Shown piece by piece: positions 11,532-22,600 of a DNA stretch of 64,000 nucleotides. The notes beneath the pieces are model-generated. The model was not told where the DNA came from. It made no database searches and saw only the letters and a program-made list of their open reading frames with translations. Numbering within the stretch: position 1 is the first letter of the stretch; each line of letters begins with the position of its first letter. This stretch comes from Pachypanchax playfairii. Taxonomy: Eukaryota > Chordata > Actinopteri > Cyprinodontiformes > Aplocheilidae. Where the stretch lies: the NCBI GenBank assembly GCA_006937955.1, contig SSNP01000084.1, positions 963,090-1,027,089 on the forward strand, read 5' to 3'. The position numbers and the translations under genes are program-made.

Positions 11532-14500
11532 TTACTGGATCATGGGTTCGTCGTTGGGAGAGGTCAGAGTCGGGACGTTAACGAACGTCTGAGTTTTGTT
11601 CTCACAGCAGACGGCGTTGCTGTCGGACACTGTGGTGAAGGACAGGTGATCGTGCTCCAAAATGACCAGGCGGTCCTGAGGCTTTTCCTTCTTTAAGTAG
11701 AACATCTTCCTCAACTGCTTCAGCTGCTGCAGCTCGCAGAAGGTCTCCAGCACCACCAGCATGACAATCAGACCCAGGATCAGGTAAACTGGAGAGACAA
11801 ACACACAGATGAGGATCACAAGCCTAATCAGCTGTTCCTATAACCCCAATGTCAGCTGATGAGGTTAATAACTTCAATATGATATCAAATTCGAATTACT
11901 AGCAAGTATTTCCTGTTTTTACAGCTGAAAGTTTATTTATTGGATCATATGTTTGTTAATACGATGACTTAAAATATGATCCATAATTAAGCAAAAAAAA
12001 TCTGATTGCTTGGCAGAGGTCTGAACTCTCTGACTACTTCCCAGTTAGGATTCAGTTTCAGACTGATCACTTGTTGGAGGGGCGGGATCACAAATTTAGT
12101 TATTCAAGGAACTGTTGTTTACAGCACGGACACAAGGGGGCAGTAGTTAGCTATCATTGAAATGAAGAACAAAAGGCGAACTTCATTGCATGATGTTACA
12201 ACAAGGTAAAGACACATTTATATATATATATTGAAAAATCTAACTATGGACTTTTCTATAAGATACATATTCTAAATAACATGTACATGAATGTATGTGT
12301 GTGTGTGTCTAAATCCAAATTATGCTGCAAATACACACAATATGTGGGATATAAACCTCTTTGTATGAGATAAATCCCTCATGCAGCATTCTTTTGTTCC
12401 AGTGACAGTGGTGACGTCACTTCCTAGGAAGGCGTGTCATTCTCCTAACATGTGTAGGGTTGTTTGGAACACATTTTTGTTAGAGCTTCTTCGCCTCCTA
12501 CAGACTGACACATTGTTCCCGCAGGCTGACGTCATCCCTCCGGCTGCTGCGTACCACACACCCACGTCACACAAGCTGGAGACTGTTCACACAACCACAG
12601 CTCGCCAAGATTCTGTGGCTTCAAACCGACTTTTATTCAAGACACTATTAGCCCCAACAGCACTGGCTGAACAGGCCCCCCAGAAAATAAAGTCAGTGCC
12701 TCCCTGATCTTGTTATAGCTTTAAATTATCGTAAAAAATGAATGAAAATAAAAGAAAAATTATCCTTTTAAACATGTAATTTAGAAATATGCTGTAAAGT
12801 AGAAAGATTTGCTGTTGTTATTTAATCTAAAAGCTTTCTTTTTACCTTACATAAGGAAATAAATGAATTTATTTCAAAGGCCCAAATTAGAAATAACTTC
12901 TAGACTCAATTTCATGTCTGTGCAGACAGCATGAAACCAAGTTATTCACATTTTGTCTCATGAGCTTCACTGTATTGTTAATTTAGTTCCAGTCCCTGTG
13001 TTTTAGTTTTGCAGCTTGTGATAGACACATAGATGTTAAAGGGGCCATTTCATACACATTTCAGGGCTTGTGGTTATTTCTTAAGTATTAACCAGTAATA
13101 TGAAACATTTTATATCTAAAAAACGTCAGGAAACACTGATTAACAGACCTTTCAATCTGTCTGCATTAAAATTTGGGTGGTTCCGGCTCCTTCCGTCAGG
13201 CCTCGAGCAGCAGCTCGTTTATATTCATTATTCGAATTTGCTGGACTCTGATTGGCTAACAAACTAGCCTATGAGAGCAAGGTATACTGTTTCCTGCCCT
13301 GCTGTGCATGGCAACATCAGACGTCGTGTCTTCCTGTTTGATACGTCTTATGCTAATAGCTTTTAGCCAGCAGCATGCTAGGCGTGGTTTCAACTGCAGG
13401 AGCTGATGAATACTAATGAACAAAGGAGTTGTGATGAAACAGATACAGGCCGTTTGGACTCGGGAGAACTCGGGTGTTATCGCCACCTGCGTAGTTTGAG
13501 AGATTAAAACTGAAAGAGAAGTTGTTGACCTGTTTTCACACCCACTATGAAGGTAAGAACACCTGTGGAGCTAAAATATTCAACAGAAACCTCAGAAATG
13601 GAAGGGCCTCTTTAAATAAACTCAGATATTTATGCCAGACAAGTTCTCGACAGCACTCACCAGTGATTCCCACTTTGTAAAGCTCCCTGAACTTCTGATT
13701 AGCACCTTCTCCGGGCACGTAGTCTCCAAGTCCGATGGTGCTGAGAGAAATGAAGCAGAAGTAGAAGGACTCCAGAAAGTTCCAGTTAACTTCCAGAGCT
13801 GAGAAGATGGCAGCAGGGATGAGGAAGAAGCACGAGACGGCCACCATGGCCAGAACGCTGGCGTGAACAATGGCCACCAGCGGCTTGGACAGGCCCCAGC
13901 GAGTGTGGATGTACACGATGGGCCTCCGCGTGCTGAACACCATGATCCTTTGTACCACAGCGGTGAGGAAGAGGAGGGTGAAGGGGATGCCAATAACAGA
14001 GTAAATGATGCAGAAGGCCTTCCCGCCATCTGACAGCGGTGCCGTGTGACCGTAACCTGTTGGAAAAGAGGAAATGAAAAATGTTGAAGTAAAAAAAAAA
14101 AGCTGCAGCTGGAAAAAACAACACTGTAAATTTCATTCAGGCTCTTTAAATTCTTAATGTTGTTACTCTTCACCACATTTAACTTTAGAGATTCTAATTA
14201 GATAACACTGAGTTCATCTAAATCTGATTTTTGTATGAAATGTTTCTGAAAGCAGCAGATTTTTCTTTATTTTTTCTTTCAGAAATGTAGGCCCTGATAC
14301 AAACCTGCTGCGCAGGACATTTGAGTATTCTCGGAAATTGATGGTTCGATTTTTCCAGATACTTCTTGCATTTTCACTTCTGTAAGGTTTTGTAATTCAG
14401 CCTGTGGTTGGAGGTTTAGGCAGGTGGAGGTTGTTGCTGCGCTGTGGTGTGTATTAAGGAAGAAAAGTTTTAATACCTGACCCACTTATATAAGTTTAGT

Positions 14501-16310
14501 GGTTTGATTTGTCAAAAATATCCCTTCAGCTTCTGCTGGTTATTTACGCAACACTTTCTGACACCAGGCTTTTTTGAAAGATATAGCGTATGATTTGTAT
14601 TTTGTAACTTTACTGTCATAAAATTGTCTTGCAAACAGAAAATATTGACTATGAAAAAATAAGAAGGTATAAATTTCATTGGCACTTATATAGTGGAAAA
14701 GTATTTGATCCCTTGCTCTTCTTAAGTTCTACTTTTTTAAATGTTTCAGATCAGTAAAGATAACTTGCGTAAATAAAAAAACACAACTAATGCCCTAATT
14801 TTCTCCTTTATGATTTCCTGGCAGAGAGGAGAATTCATGATCCCATCAAAGCAGCCCCAGACCATCACACTACCACCACCGTGTTTGAGTATTGATAACT
14901 GAGGTGTGGTGTTTGTTTTTAACATCAGGTGTAACAGGACGCACATCCTAAAAAGTTCTGTTTTTGTCAGAACATGGTTTCAAAAGTATCTGAGATAACC
15001 AAGATATTATCTTTGCAAATATGAAACAAGTCTTTGTGTTGTCTTTGGTCAGCAGCAGCTTTTAAGTGGAACTCTGCAATGGATGCCACATTCATCTCTG
15101 AGAAAGTTCCTTCTTCTTTCCAAAATCAGAAATAATTGACTTATTCCTCTCATTTAAAGACACAGACTTTTAAAGTCAAATAAAAATAAATAAATAAATA
15201 ACACACAGGGTATCTGAAGGATTACGTATGTTGTAAGATCAGATAACTGCTGCCATGTGGTCAGGCTAAAGTTCTTTGTGTATCTTGACTGAAAAGCACC
15301 TGAAGGCCTTGAGTGCAAGATAAAAATGATAAAATACCTTTGCAGCTTGTTATGCAAAACTGTCCAAACATAAAACATTGGTCTAAGTGGTTTGCCTTGA
15401 TTATAACATAATTGCCTAAGATGCTGGTTAAATAAAAGAAAAAAAAAAGATGTTGTTGACATAGGCACATGCAAGCTGTGCTCATCAATGCCTAATTTTG
15501 CAATAAAAAGACTCTATAATCTGTTATAATATGTATAATTCATGAAGGTGATGATTTAATAATATGGGACATGCAGTTGGTAAAATATACTTCATTAAGT
15601 TTGCAAATGTCAAATATATTCCTCTAATTTAGGATAAAAGTTTGTGTATGACCTTACAAGACAAACAAAATTCTATGTTTATAACTCAAAAGAAAACGAA
15701 GGACTGAAGCTTTTAATTTGAAAGATTATTCTCTTACTTTTAGTCTGAAATATTACTGTCCCTCACCTGTGACTTAATTGATACAGGTCCCAGATGATGC
15801 TTAGAGTAGCCCACTAAAATTTCTTTAACATTATTATTTACTATTATTACTGAACTGAGAGGTGCTGTGGTGAAATTGAGGCTCACTGTCTAATTTCTCG
15901 CTGCGCACCTGCTGGCCTGCAGACGCAGTCAGCATCAGCCTGAGCGGTGACCTACCTGTGGTGGACAACACCGTGCTGGCAAAGAACAGCGCAGAGGTGA
16001 AATCCCAGTTCCAGTTAGCCGAAGCGTTATTCAGAATAGAAACCCCATAATTACTGGCTTCTAAGGCTTTCTTTAAAAATCGCTCCAGACGCTCTTCGGA
16101 GAGACACTCATTTTCCAGGAGGAATTGTTTTTTCACGGCCCTCAGCTCCTGGCGCAGGGCGTCTTCATAAGGCAGCTCGACCGAGGAAAAGACAACAGCG
16201 CCGAATATAAGATAAAGGATATAACCCAAAATTAAAGTCACAAAATACCACGTCGATTTGTGACTTTGTATTAAACGCACGCAAGAATTGCTGGCTAAAG
16301 ACTGAAGCAT
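11532..16310 (-). CDS. kcnk1: TWIK-1 two-pore-domain potassium channel
   Basis: Three coding exons (15956-16310, 13661-14056, 11532-11788) join in phase to 335 codons plus stop; human KCNK1 has 336 residues. The product is a K2P background potassium channel of plasma membrane and endosomes that works as a dimer. Visible features: first membrane helix about residues 20-43; Cys69 in the cap, the intersubunit disulfide position in mammals; N-glycosylation site NAS at Asn95; first pore loop with TTGYG across the exon 1/2 junction, keeping Thr118; second pore loop with TIGLGDY; C-terminal tail with RKMFYLKKEK and ILEHDHLSF, matching the mammalian sumoylation and endocytosis region. Donors are GTAGGT and GTGAGT. 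The ATG at 16310 begins MLQSLAS like the mammalian protein and has A at -3. The frame stays open 73 codons upstream to another ATG at 16529, but that extension has no homology I know. Introns are about 1.9 kb each. Confidence 0.96.
11789..13660 (-). other. kcnk1 intron 2
   Basis: The intron runs from the GTGAGT donor at 13660 to the CAG acceptor at 11789. It holds a (TA)n/(TG)n patch near 12220-12310 and most of a MITE-like repeat (13036-13615). A 108-codon plus-strand frame at 12381-12707 has no family resemblance. Confidence 0.8.
13036..13615. mobile_element. MITE-like DNA element with short inverted ends
   Basis: The left end reads TTAAAGGGGCC (13036-13046), and the right end, on the opposite strand, reads TTAAAGAGGCCC (13604-13615). 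The interior is about 580 bp, differs in texture from the intron around it and codes for nothing. The ends are imperfect and I found no target-site duplication, so the superfamily is open. Many fish non-autonomous DNA elements begin with an AAAGGGG-type end; that comparison is from memory. Confidence 0.45.
14057..15955 (-). other. kcnk1 intron 1
   Basis: The intron splits the TTGYG pore motif codon, as in the mammalian gene by my recollection. The donor is GTAGGT at 15955 and the acceptor CAACAG at 14057. It carries the Tc1-like relic at 14685-15130 and otherwise A+T-rich DNA, including an (AAAT)n patch near 15181-15200. Confidence 0.85.
14685..15130 (-). pseudogene. Degenerate Tc1/mariner-like transposon relic
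   Basis: The minus strand contains a decayed transposase piece with the motif KHGGGSVMVWGCF near 14840-14890, which matches the KHGGGxxMLWGCF block of Tc1-like transposases. On the plus strand, 14685-14715 reads like a Tc1 end (agtggaaaagtatttgatcc). Downstream, 15050-15090 resembles the antisense of another transposase segment. Frames are broken throughout. It lies in kcnk1 intron 1 and differs from the intact Tc1 element at 51.5 kb. The limits are approximate. Confidence 0.55.
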
Positions 16311-16712
16311 TTTTAAGAGTAAAAAAAAATCCCGATGGTTTGAATTTAAGTTGTGGTGATAAATGAAAATAACCCTGCTGTGATGATACAGACAAAGCTC
16401 GAATGAATATCCTCTTCCCCCTTCGTGAAACCTGCCGTGGATGCTGAGGCTTTTACGATAATCGGAAATATTACAACTCGATGTGAACGCTGTAGCTACT
16501 CGATGTAAGCTTAGTCTATTCACGCACATCTTTCACACAGTTATACATTAATTTTTTAATCAATTTCTTTCATTTATGAAAATTTTAGATTGTTTGCTTC
16601 ATTTGCGTTCGATAACAACAACAGCAACACTCGCATATGTTGTTTGTTGTTTTTTTCCGAGCTTTAACAGTTCAGTGAAGGCATCACTCTTTGTGGCAGA
16701 TTGAACGCTCGT

Positions 16713-16720
16713 TGACGTCA
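16713..16720. promoter_or_regulatory. CRE palindrome upstream of kcnk1
   Basis: A perfect TGACGTCA, the binding site of CREB/ATF factors, lies about 400 bp upstream of the kcnk1 start codon. This 8-mer is uncommon by chance in A+T-rich DNA. Its use by kcnk1 is an inference. Confidence 0.35.
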
Positions 16721-19330
16721 GAACTTCCTCTCTTCGTATGCAGTCCGACCTGTTTCGGCCTCTTCTTTCAGTTTCTATTAAAAAACCAATGAGAAAACGT
16801 AACTTACAACAAACTGGTTATTAGTGTATTTGGTGGAGAACGCTCTATATGCAGAACATAAATCTTAATGAGAGCAAATAAACTGGGTTGATAATAAACC
16901 TTTTACCAGGTCTAAATATCAGCAACATGAATAACCCTGTACCTGCTTTAGGTGCCTTTTTATGACTTGTCAACAAAACTTGTGATGTAAAAACACTAAA
17001 ATGCACATGTAAGCACGTAATTAAGCAGTGCTTCAACAATAATTACATGTTAAAATCAATCTGTTCTAGCAATGTTGGCAAGCTGATTTAAATAACCTCA
17101 GATTTATTTGTAGACAGGCACTGTGTTTTCCTTGTGCTGATATATTCAGCCACTTGATATAAAAATTCTGTCAGGTTTTAGAAACAGACCCGATTCTGTG
17201 AACTTCCTCTGTGAATTTGAGGCAGGAAACCAGTTACACATATGTGCAGGCACATACCAAAAAACTTTGCTTCACAGATGTTTTAGGGTGTTTTTAAGCT
17301 GCAAGAATAATGTCAAGTTTCACTAGACAAGTGCTGGACTGAGTCACATGTATTAAGCGTGCACACTCCTGTGGCTGCTGTGAAATAAGACAGGGAGTTA
17401 CTCCCTTCAGTACATCAGTCTCAGGCTGATCCAGAGTCAACACAGTTTCTATTGCAACATACACATGGGTTTTATTTCTGTGTGAGGGGGTTAAAATCTT
17501 AATGGGAAAACTGGTTGTCATGCAAGAATGGATTGTGTTACAGTCTCTTTTAAATTAAATTAATTTAAATTCAATTGCTTTGTTGAGTTTCAGCCACTTA
17601 AACTGCAGCTTGTACTGAGCAGTAATATGATTAGGTGTAAGCAAAGGTAAGTGGCCTCTTAAAAAATACAAGCATATTAATTTAAATGAAGGATATTTTA
17701 AAAAAAAGCTAAACTTTACTTTCAGTTTGAGCTTGACCAACTATATAGCAGAAAAGAAAAACATAAAATTGTGTATAAAAAGAAAGAAGAACTTAGTAGA
17801 ACAAACATGTGCATCATTTGTTTAGACACAGTGGAGATTTTTTGGAGGACTGGAATTTGCAACAGTGACTTCTGAGTTAAATTTTAAATTCCCCTTAATA
17901 TAAGGATTTGAACATATATTTAGTTGAGATGTTCATTGTTACTAAATACAGCTTTATTATTAATATTACTTTATTGTGCTTTATAGAATTTATGATATTA
18001 TATATTATAACCTGCACCAGAGGCACCAGCTCTCTGTGACCCTGAACAGGAAGAAGCAGGTTCAAAAAATGGATGGATGGATGGATGGATGTGCTTCTGT
18101 CATGTTTTTTATTGCCAACATCATAAATGTGACTTTTATGTATATAGTGAAACAGCCTGAATATATCAGACATTTAAATAGACCGATTTTAATAGAAATT
18201 CTTTATGATGTCACTTTCTGATCTTAGCAGGACCCCGTCCTACATGTTTCAGATGTTTCTGTCCTGTTTGTTATCAGCAGGCTTCTGCAGGACTTGAGAA
18301 CATGCAGAACAGGAACAACTGAAACATACAGAACCAGGATAAGATGCTATTGATTTCAACAACACTTCTGAGTGATTAATGACCTCAGTATGAAACAGAG
18401 CGTCTTGTTTTTAACTAATATGACTCGGCCTAAACATGTCTGTGAATCTGTGGATTCAAGAAACAGAGTACTGTAACCTTTTATCACAAGTTTCATAACG
18501 ATAATCTGACTCACTAATTCAGAAAAATAACAATAACAAAAATATCTTGCAACATATGGCTGGTATGTAAAAATAGTGATTACTTTGAAGCTCTCATATC
18601 AGTTTGATGTTTTAATTTGTAATGTGTACAACTAAAGTGAGGTTATAAACTTAAAAGAACACACACAGTTTTCTATAGAGTTTATTTGACTACTTTTGTT
18701 TAAAAAAAATCTTGCTCATTNAACCTCCAATAACATCATTACTACAACATAAAAACAAATCATGAACTCACAAATGTAGGTTTGGGTAAGAATTTTAGTA
18801 CAGAATTAATCAAACATCAAAAAAACAATTACAAAAACTATAGCTGCAGTAGGTGGCCTGGAGTTATTCATCAGAAATGGTTTTAATCTTCATGATATGT
18901 GGATTAATCTGCCTGGACGCATTCAGTTGTAAATAGGCTACCTGAAAATCCAAACAATTGAAAAAGGCTGATGATCTGCAGATATTAATAAGCATTCCAA
19001 AACTTAAAAAATGACACGTGGATTGGGAATGATGATTCTTTAAAGTCCTGAATCATTTTGTCTTCTGACATCCACTCTTCACTTTTTTGTTTCTTTTTAG
19101 GAACACACTGCAGAATATGCTGCTATAGTGAAATAATAATAAAAAATTAATAAAAAGAAACAGAATCCAAATAAAACAACTTTGCAAAACCTTCAAAAAG
19201 CCCAAATAAGAAATTACTAAAAGCAGTTTTGAACTGTGAATAAAAAATGGGGGCGGTTTCAAACTTTTACATATTACAGCATAACAAGTCATTTCAACCA
19301 TTAAAATTAATCTTAGCGGTCAAGTGATGA
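16721..19330. other. Intergenic between divergent kcnk1 and map3k4
   Basis: About 2.6 kb of A+T-rich DNA with no coding signal. It contains a retroposon tail with a GGAT microsatellite (18010-18091) and one undetermined base at 18721. The two genes point away from each other, but their start codons are 3.3 kb apart, so a shared core promoter is unlikely. Confidence 0.5.
18010..18091 (+). repeat. Retroposon 3' tail with (GGAT)n microsatellite
   Basis: The stretch containing CTCTGTGACCCTGAACAGG, followed by A-rich sequence and five or more GGAT units (18069-18091), has the form of the 3' tail of common fish L2/CR1-type retroposons and the SINEs that borrow it. Only the tail is recognisable, as in a 5'-truncated insertion. 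Confidence 0.55.
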
Positions 19331-19339
19331 CTAAATTAT

Positions 19340-19636
19340 AACTGATTCATCACGACTGTCCTTTGAGCGTAGAAAACTCGCACGAATGATTGCGAGATTG
19401 ACCTATCCGAGTTGCCGTAGTAATGAAAGGCTGAGGCACTCCTCCTCAATGAACGTTGGAAAGATGGCGACGGCATACGCACAAGCGAAAGTCTCCTGTA
19501 CCGGCGGAAAGAAAGTGCTTTAAAGAGACTTAAATCCATCCGAATTGCAAAGATTTAGCAGTGCAAAGTGTGCCTGACATTAAGTAAAAATGGTGGACTC
19601 CATGCACGGCTAGGAAGAAGAAGCCGGTGATTTGCT
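19340..19636 (+). promoter_or_regulatory. map3k4 promoter and 5' UTR
   Basis: This region just upstream of the map3k4 ATG is richer in G+C and CpG than the sequence before it and has no obvious TATA box. At 19461-19471 it carries AAGATGGCGAC, close to the YY1 site that sits at or just after the start of many TATA-less promoters. The transcription start is therefore plausibly near 19440-19460; this is an inference. Confidence 0.5.
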
Positions 19637-22600
19637 ATGGAGCCTCCGGATCGGAACAAACCCAGCAGGTATGCGGATTTGTTGAACAGACGCTTCACCA
19701 TCGGGACCTCGCTTTGCTAAATAGGGAGCCGCATTCAGCTCTATTGGAGCTCTTGCGTCCCCCTTTAGAAACCAGCTTCCTGTCAAATAGTGCTACGCTT
19801 GCAGTTAATGCATTTGCAACAGAGGAGTTGTAAACTTTTCAGGGCTAATTTTTTTATCGCGTTTTTCTTTCCAGATTTTTGATGCTCGGTTGTTTATTTG
19901 TCTCTTTTGTGAAGGACAAAATGTTCGTTAAACGATGAGGTAGCACGAGGAATAGTTATCAACACGTCAAGCTAACATCTTTGTATATTGTCAGTTTATG
20001 TTGTGCACTAACACAAACAGACCGAGCAAAAGTTTGAATTGTTTGGCAAAGTGGGTTCTCGAGTTGGACTTTGAAGCATATTATTGGTTCTCTGAGATTT
20101 TCAGACTGTGCAGTTCTTCATAGCAGCGAGCCACAAACTTCGCTGTTTAGCTAGCAGTGTGGCTCCACTGTTATTGTTAATCCTTTAGCTGGACTTTTCT
20201 CTGCTGTTGTTCGCTCTTCTCTGTACAGTTTGTGCATGTTTTAGGTTATTGTTGCTCCCTGTAAAGGTTCACCTAGCTGACGAAATGTTGCAAAAAAAAT
20301 GCAACGACGACTGCTTTGTTAGTTTGCATGAGTTTGCAACTCTCAGATCGGGAAGTTTACGAGGTGAATTCATGCAGATATTTAAAACATCTCTGACGCA
20401 TCTCTTGATCGAAATTCTGCAGTTTTTGGTTTGTTTGTTGTTTTTTTGCCTGACCCTCAGGAATCTGTTGTTATGTCTTTCTTTTCCTCCCTGGCTGTTT
20501 GTCTGCAGGGGGAGTAAATGTGAGGGTATTTATCGCAGTGAGTTTGGGCTTGTCATCAGCCATGATCCTGGTTCTGAGTAAATATCTGACCTTTTCTTTG
20601 TTTTGGGCTCTTTAATGATTAAGTACAAGCCAATAAATGTTTTTACCTCTTGTGGCCACTCAGACGAAGTGGATAAACAAACAGCATTATTGTGCAATTC
20701 CTGCCTTGTTATTGTTTTTGCTGTCCGACTTAGTTGCATAAAAAATAAAAGGGGACTTTTTCCATGCTGTTGCTGTGAGGGTCTATGTAGCGTTTATTTA
20801 TTGTTTTCTTTTGATGTTTCATTTCCGTGTGGGATTTGTGCATCACATTTGGGAGTGATATACAGCTCGTGCCCTGGAATGATGAGATTAGTTAAAAAAA
20901 ACGATCCAAGTTGAAACTCTGAACTTTTTATCAAATGTTTATGATAAAATTAAAAGAAACATTTGCAGTCTTTGGCTGTGCACAGTCGGGGTTCTGCAGA
21001 ATTTGCAGGGAATCGTGTCGACTTTGTCTGTAAACTGCCTTTTGAAGCTGTAGTTTCATGTCTCACAACATGCAAAATTAATTTTGCAACAATTTGCATT
21101 TGAATGTGTCTTCTTGAGTGCTGTGAAAGATGAGTTATGTGCTTGCTCTGCAGTTGAAAGCTATCTCTATCTTTGCAAGTACAGAGGTCCATTGTCAATA
21201 GTGCCTCATTCTCAGTCTGTCAGAGGACATTGTGGCCTACAGGCATTCCAGAGATTTCAGGATGTGGTGCACTGTGTGCTGTAGATTGCTGCCTGGAGTC
21301 TTACAGGCTCACTTTGGGCAGGACTCATTAATGCCTACATTTGCCAGCAACACAGACTGCAGAGTACAAATAGACTGTCCAAGCAATTCCTAACTACATC
21401 CTATCTCTGCCCACACCTGCGTTAGCGAGAGAATCTCATGTTCTCACATTCTGTCTCTCTCGTCTGTTATTTCCTTTAAGACAATAGCATCTTTGTAAAG
21501 GCTTCGCTGTGGCAGCCGATCTTACTGAAATTGCAGAGGATGTTAAAAGATGCAAAACAGAAGTGGTTAAGTACTGTAGATTTACATGATTGTGTGCCAG
21601 ACTTGACGATCGTGATGTGCTTTGCTTCAAAAGAACGTGCACGTTTCTTGTGACGCCACGAGTTTCAAACATGCGGCGGGTGCATCCATTTCAAATGCAA
21701 GCGTGGATGTGTGCATATGGAACTTCAAATCACACGGTTTACGATTTGTGTCATGCCACAGAGCCAAATCATAAACAAAGCAGTGCTGTGTTATCTTACG
21801 TTTACTGTAATATTATGCCTTCCAGATGAAAACTCCTCTTGTGCACACACACATTCTGCTTTGCAGAGTTGCATGTTGGAGAGGAGGGGAGGTCCAATCC
21901 TGGCAGTGTCACACAGTTCCAGTGAATGGGTGTGGTGGAGAACGTCGTGTTCACTGTTTCTGAATTCTGAAAAACTATCATAAAAACAAAAAACAGATCT
22001 CTGCTTCAGCTGTGCCTTTTTATGATAGTTTGAAAACGGATCAGATATTTGACTACATACTGTATGTTACTCCACCGTGAGGAAGCGGTTACACGTGCAC
22101 AAATGATTATTTTTTTAAATAGTTTTTTTGCATGACAGCTTACTATGAATTCATAGACGTTGCTTAGCTGGCACTTGTTTTTACAGTGGGGGGTAATCAA
22201 AATGTGCATTAAGCCTGCAGAGCCTCAGTTTCACCAGCATGACCTAATTAGAGCAAAATGCACTCTTACTGCCCCCCCCCCCAATCCCCCAACCACCTTC
22301 TCCTCCTTTTCCTCTCTTTAAAGAAAAATCCCCTTAGTTTATATATTGTGAGCAAGTGTGCTCACTTACCAGCTGTGTGGCATTCAGCTGTGGGCCACAC
22401 GGGCCACGTGTCACAGCTATTCAAATAGAGTGCCCCTTGCTCATACAATAGCATGGGTGGTTGATGTCAAAGGTCACCCCCCACCCTCTCCTGACTCTGG
22501 CAGCCTGTAGTTTCACTGCTTCTGTCTCTATTCAGAAAATACAATTTTATGCCGTTTTTTTTTTTTTTCACTTGGTGTTTCTGCCTGGGGGCTATAGCAT

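Noticed and set aside
12381..12707. 108-codon plus-strand frame in kcnk1 intron 2
   Set aside because: No recognisable domain and a poor context; likely chance.
13622..14176. 184-codon and 116-codon minus-strand frames overlapping kcnk1 exon 2
   Set aside because: Wrong-frame readings of the exon; the channel frame is the one with TIGLGDY.
16311..16529. 73-codon N-terminal extension of kcnk1
   Set aside because: The frame is open, but the known protein starts at MLQSLA, the upstream part has no homology, and the downstream ATG has a good context.
18721..18721. Single undetermined base
   Set aside because: An assembly or base-calling gap of one base, not a biological feature; noted because it lies between the two syntenic blocks.
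16310..19637. Bidirectional promoter for kcnk1 and map3k4
   Set aside because: The genes are divergent, but the start codons are 3.3 kb apart with A+T-rich, repeat-bearing DNA between them.
20207..20581. 124-codon plus-strand frame in map3k4 intron 1
   Set aside because: Cys/Leu-rich low-complexity translation of T-rich DNA; no homology, no splice logic.
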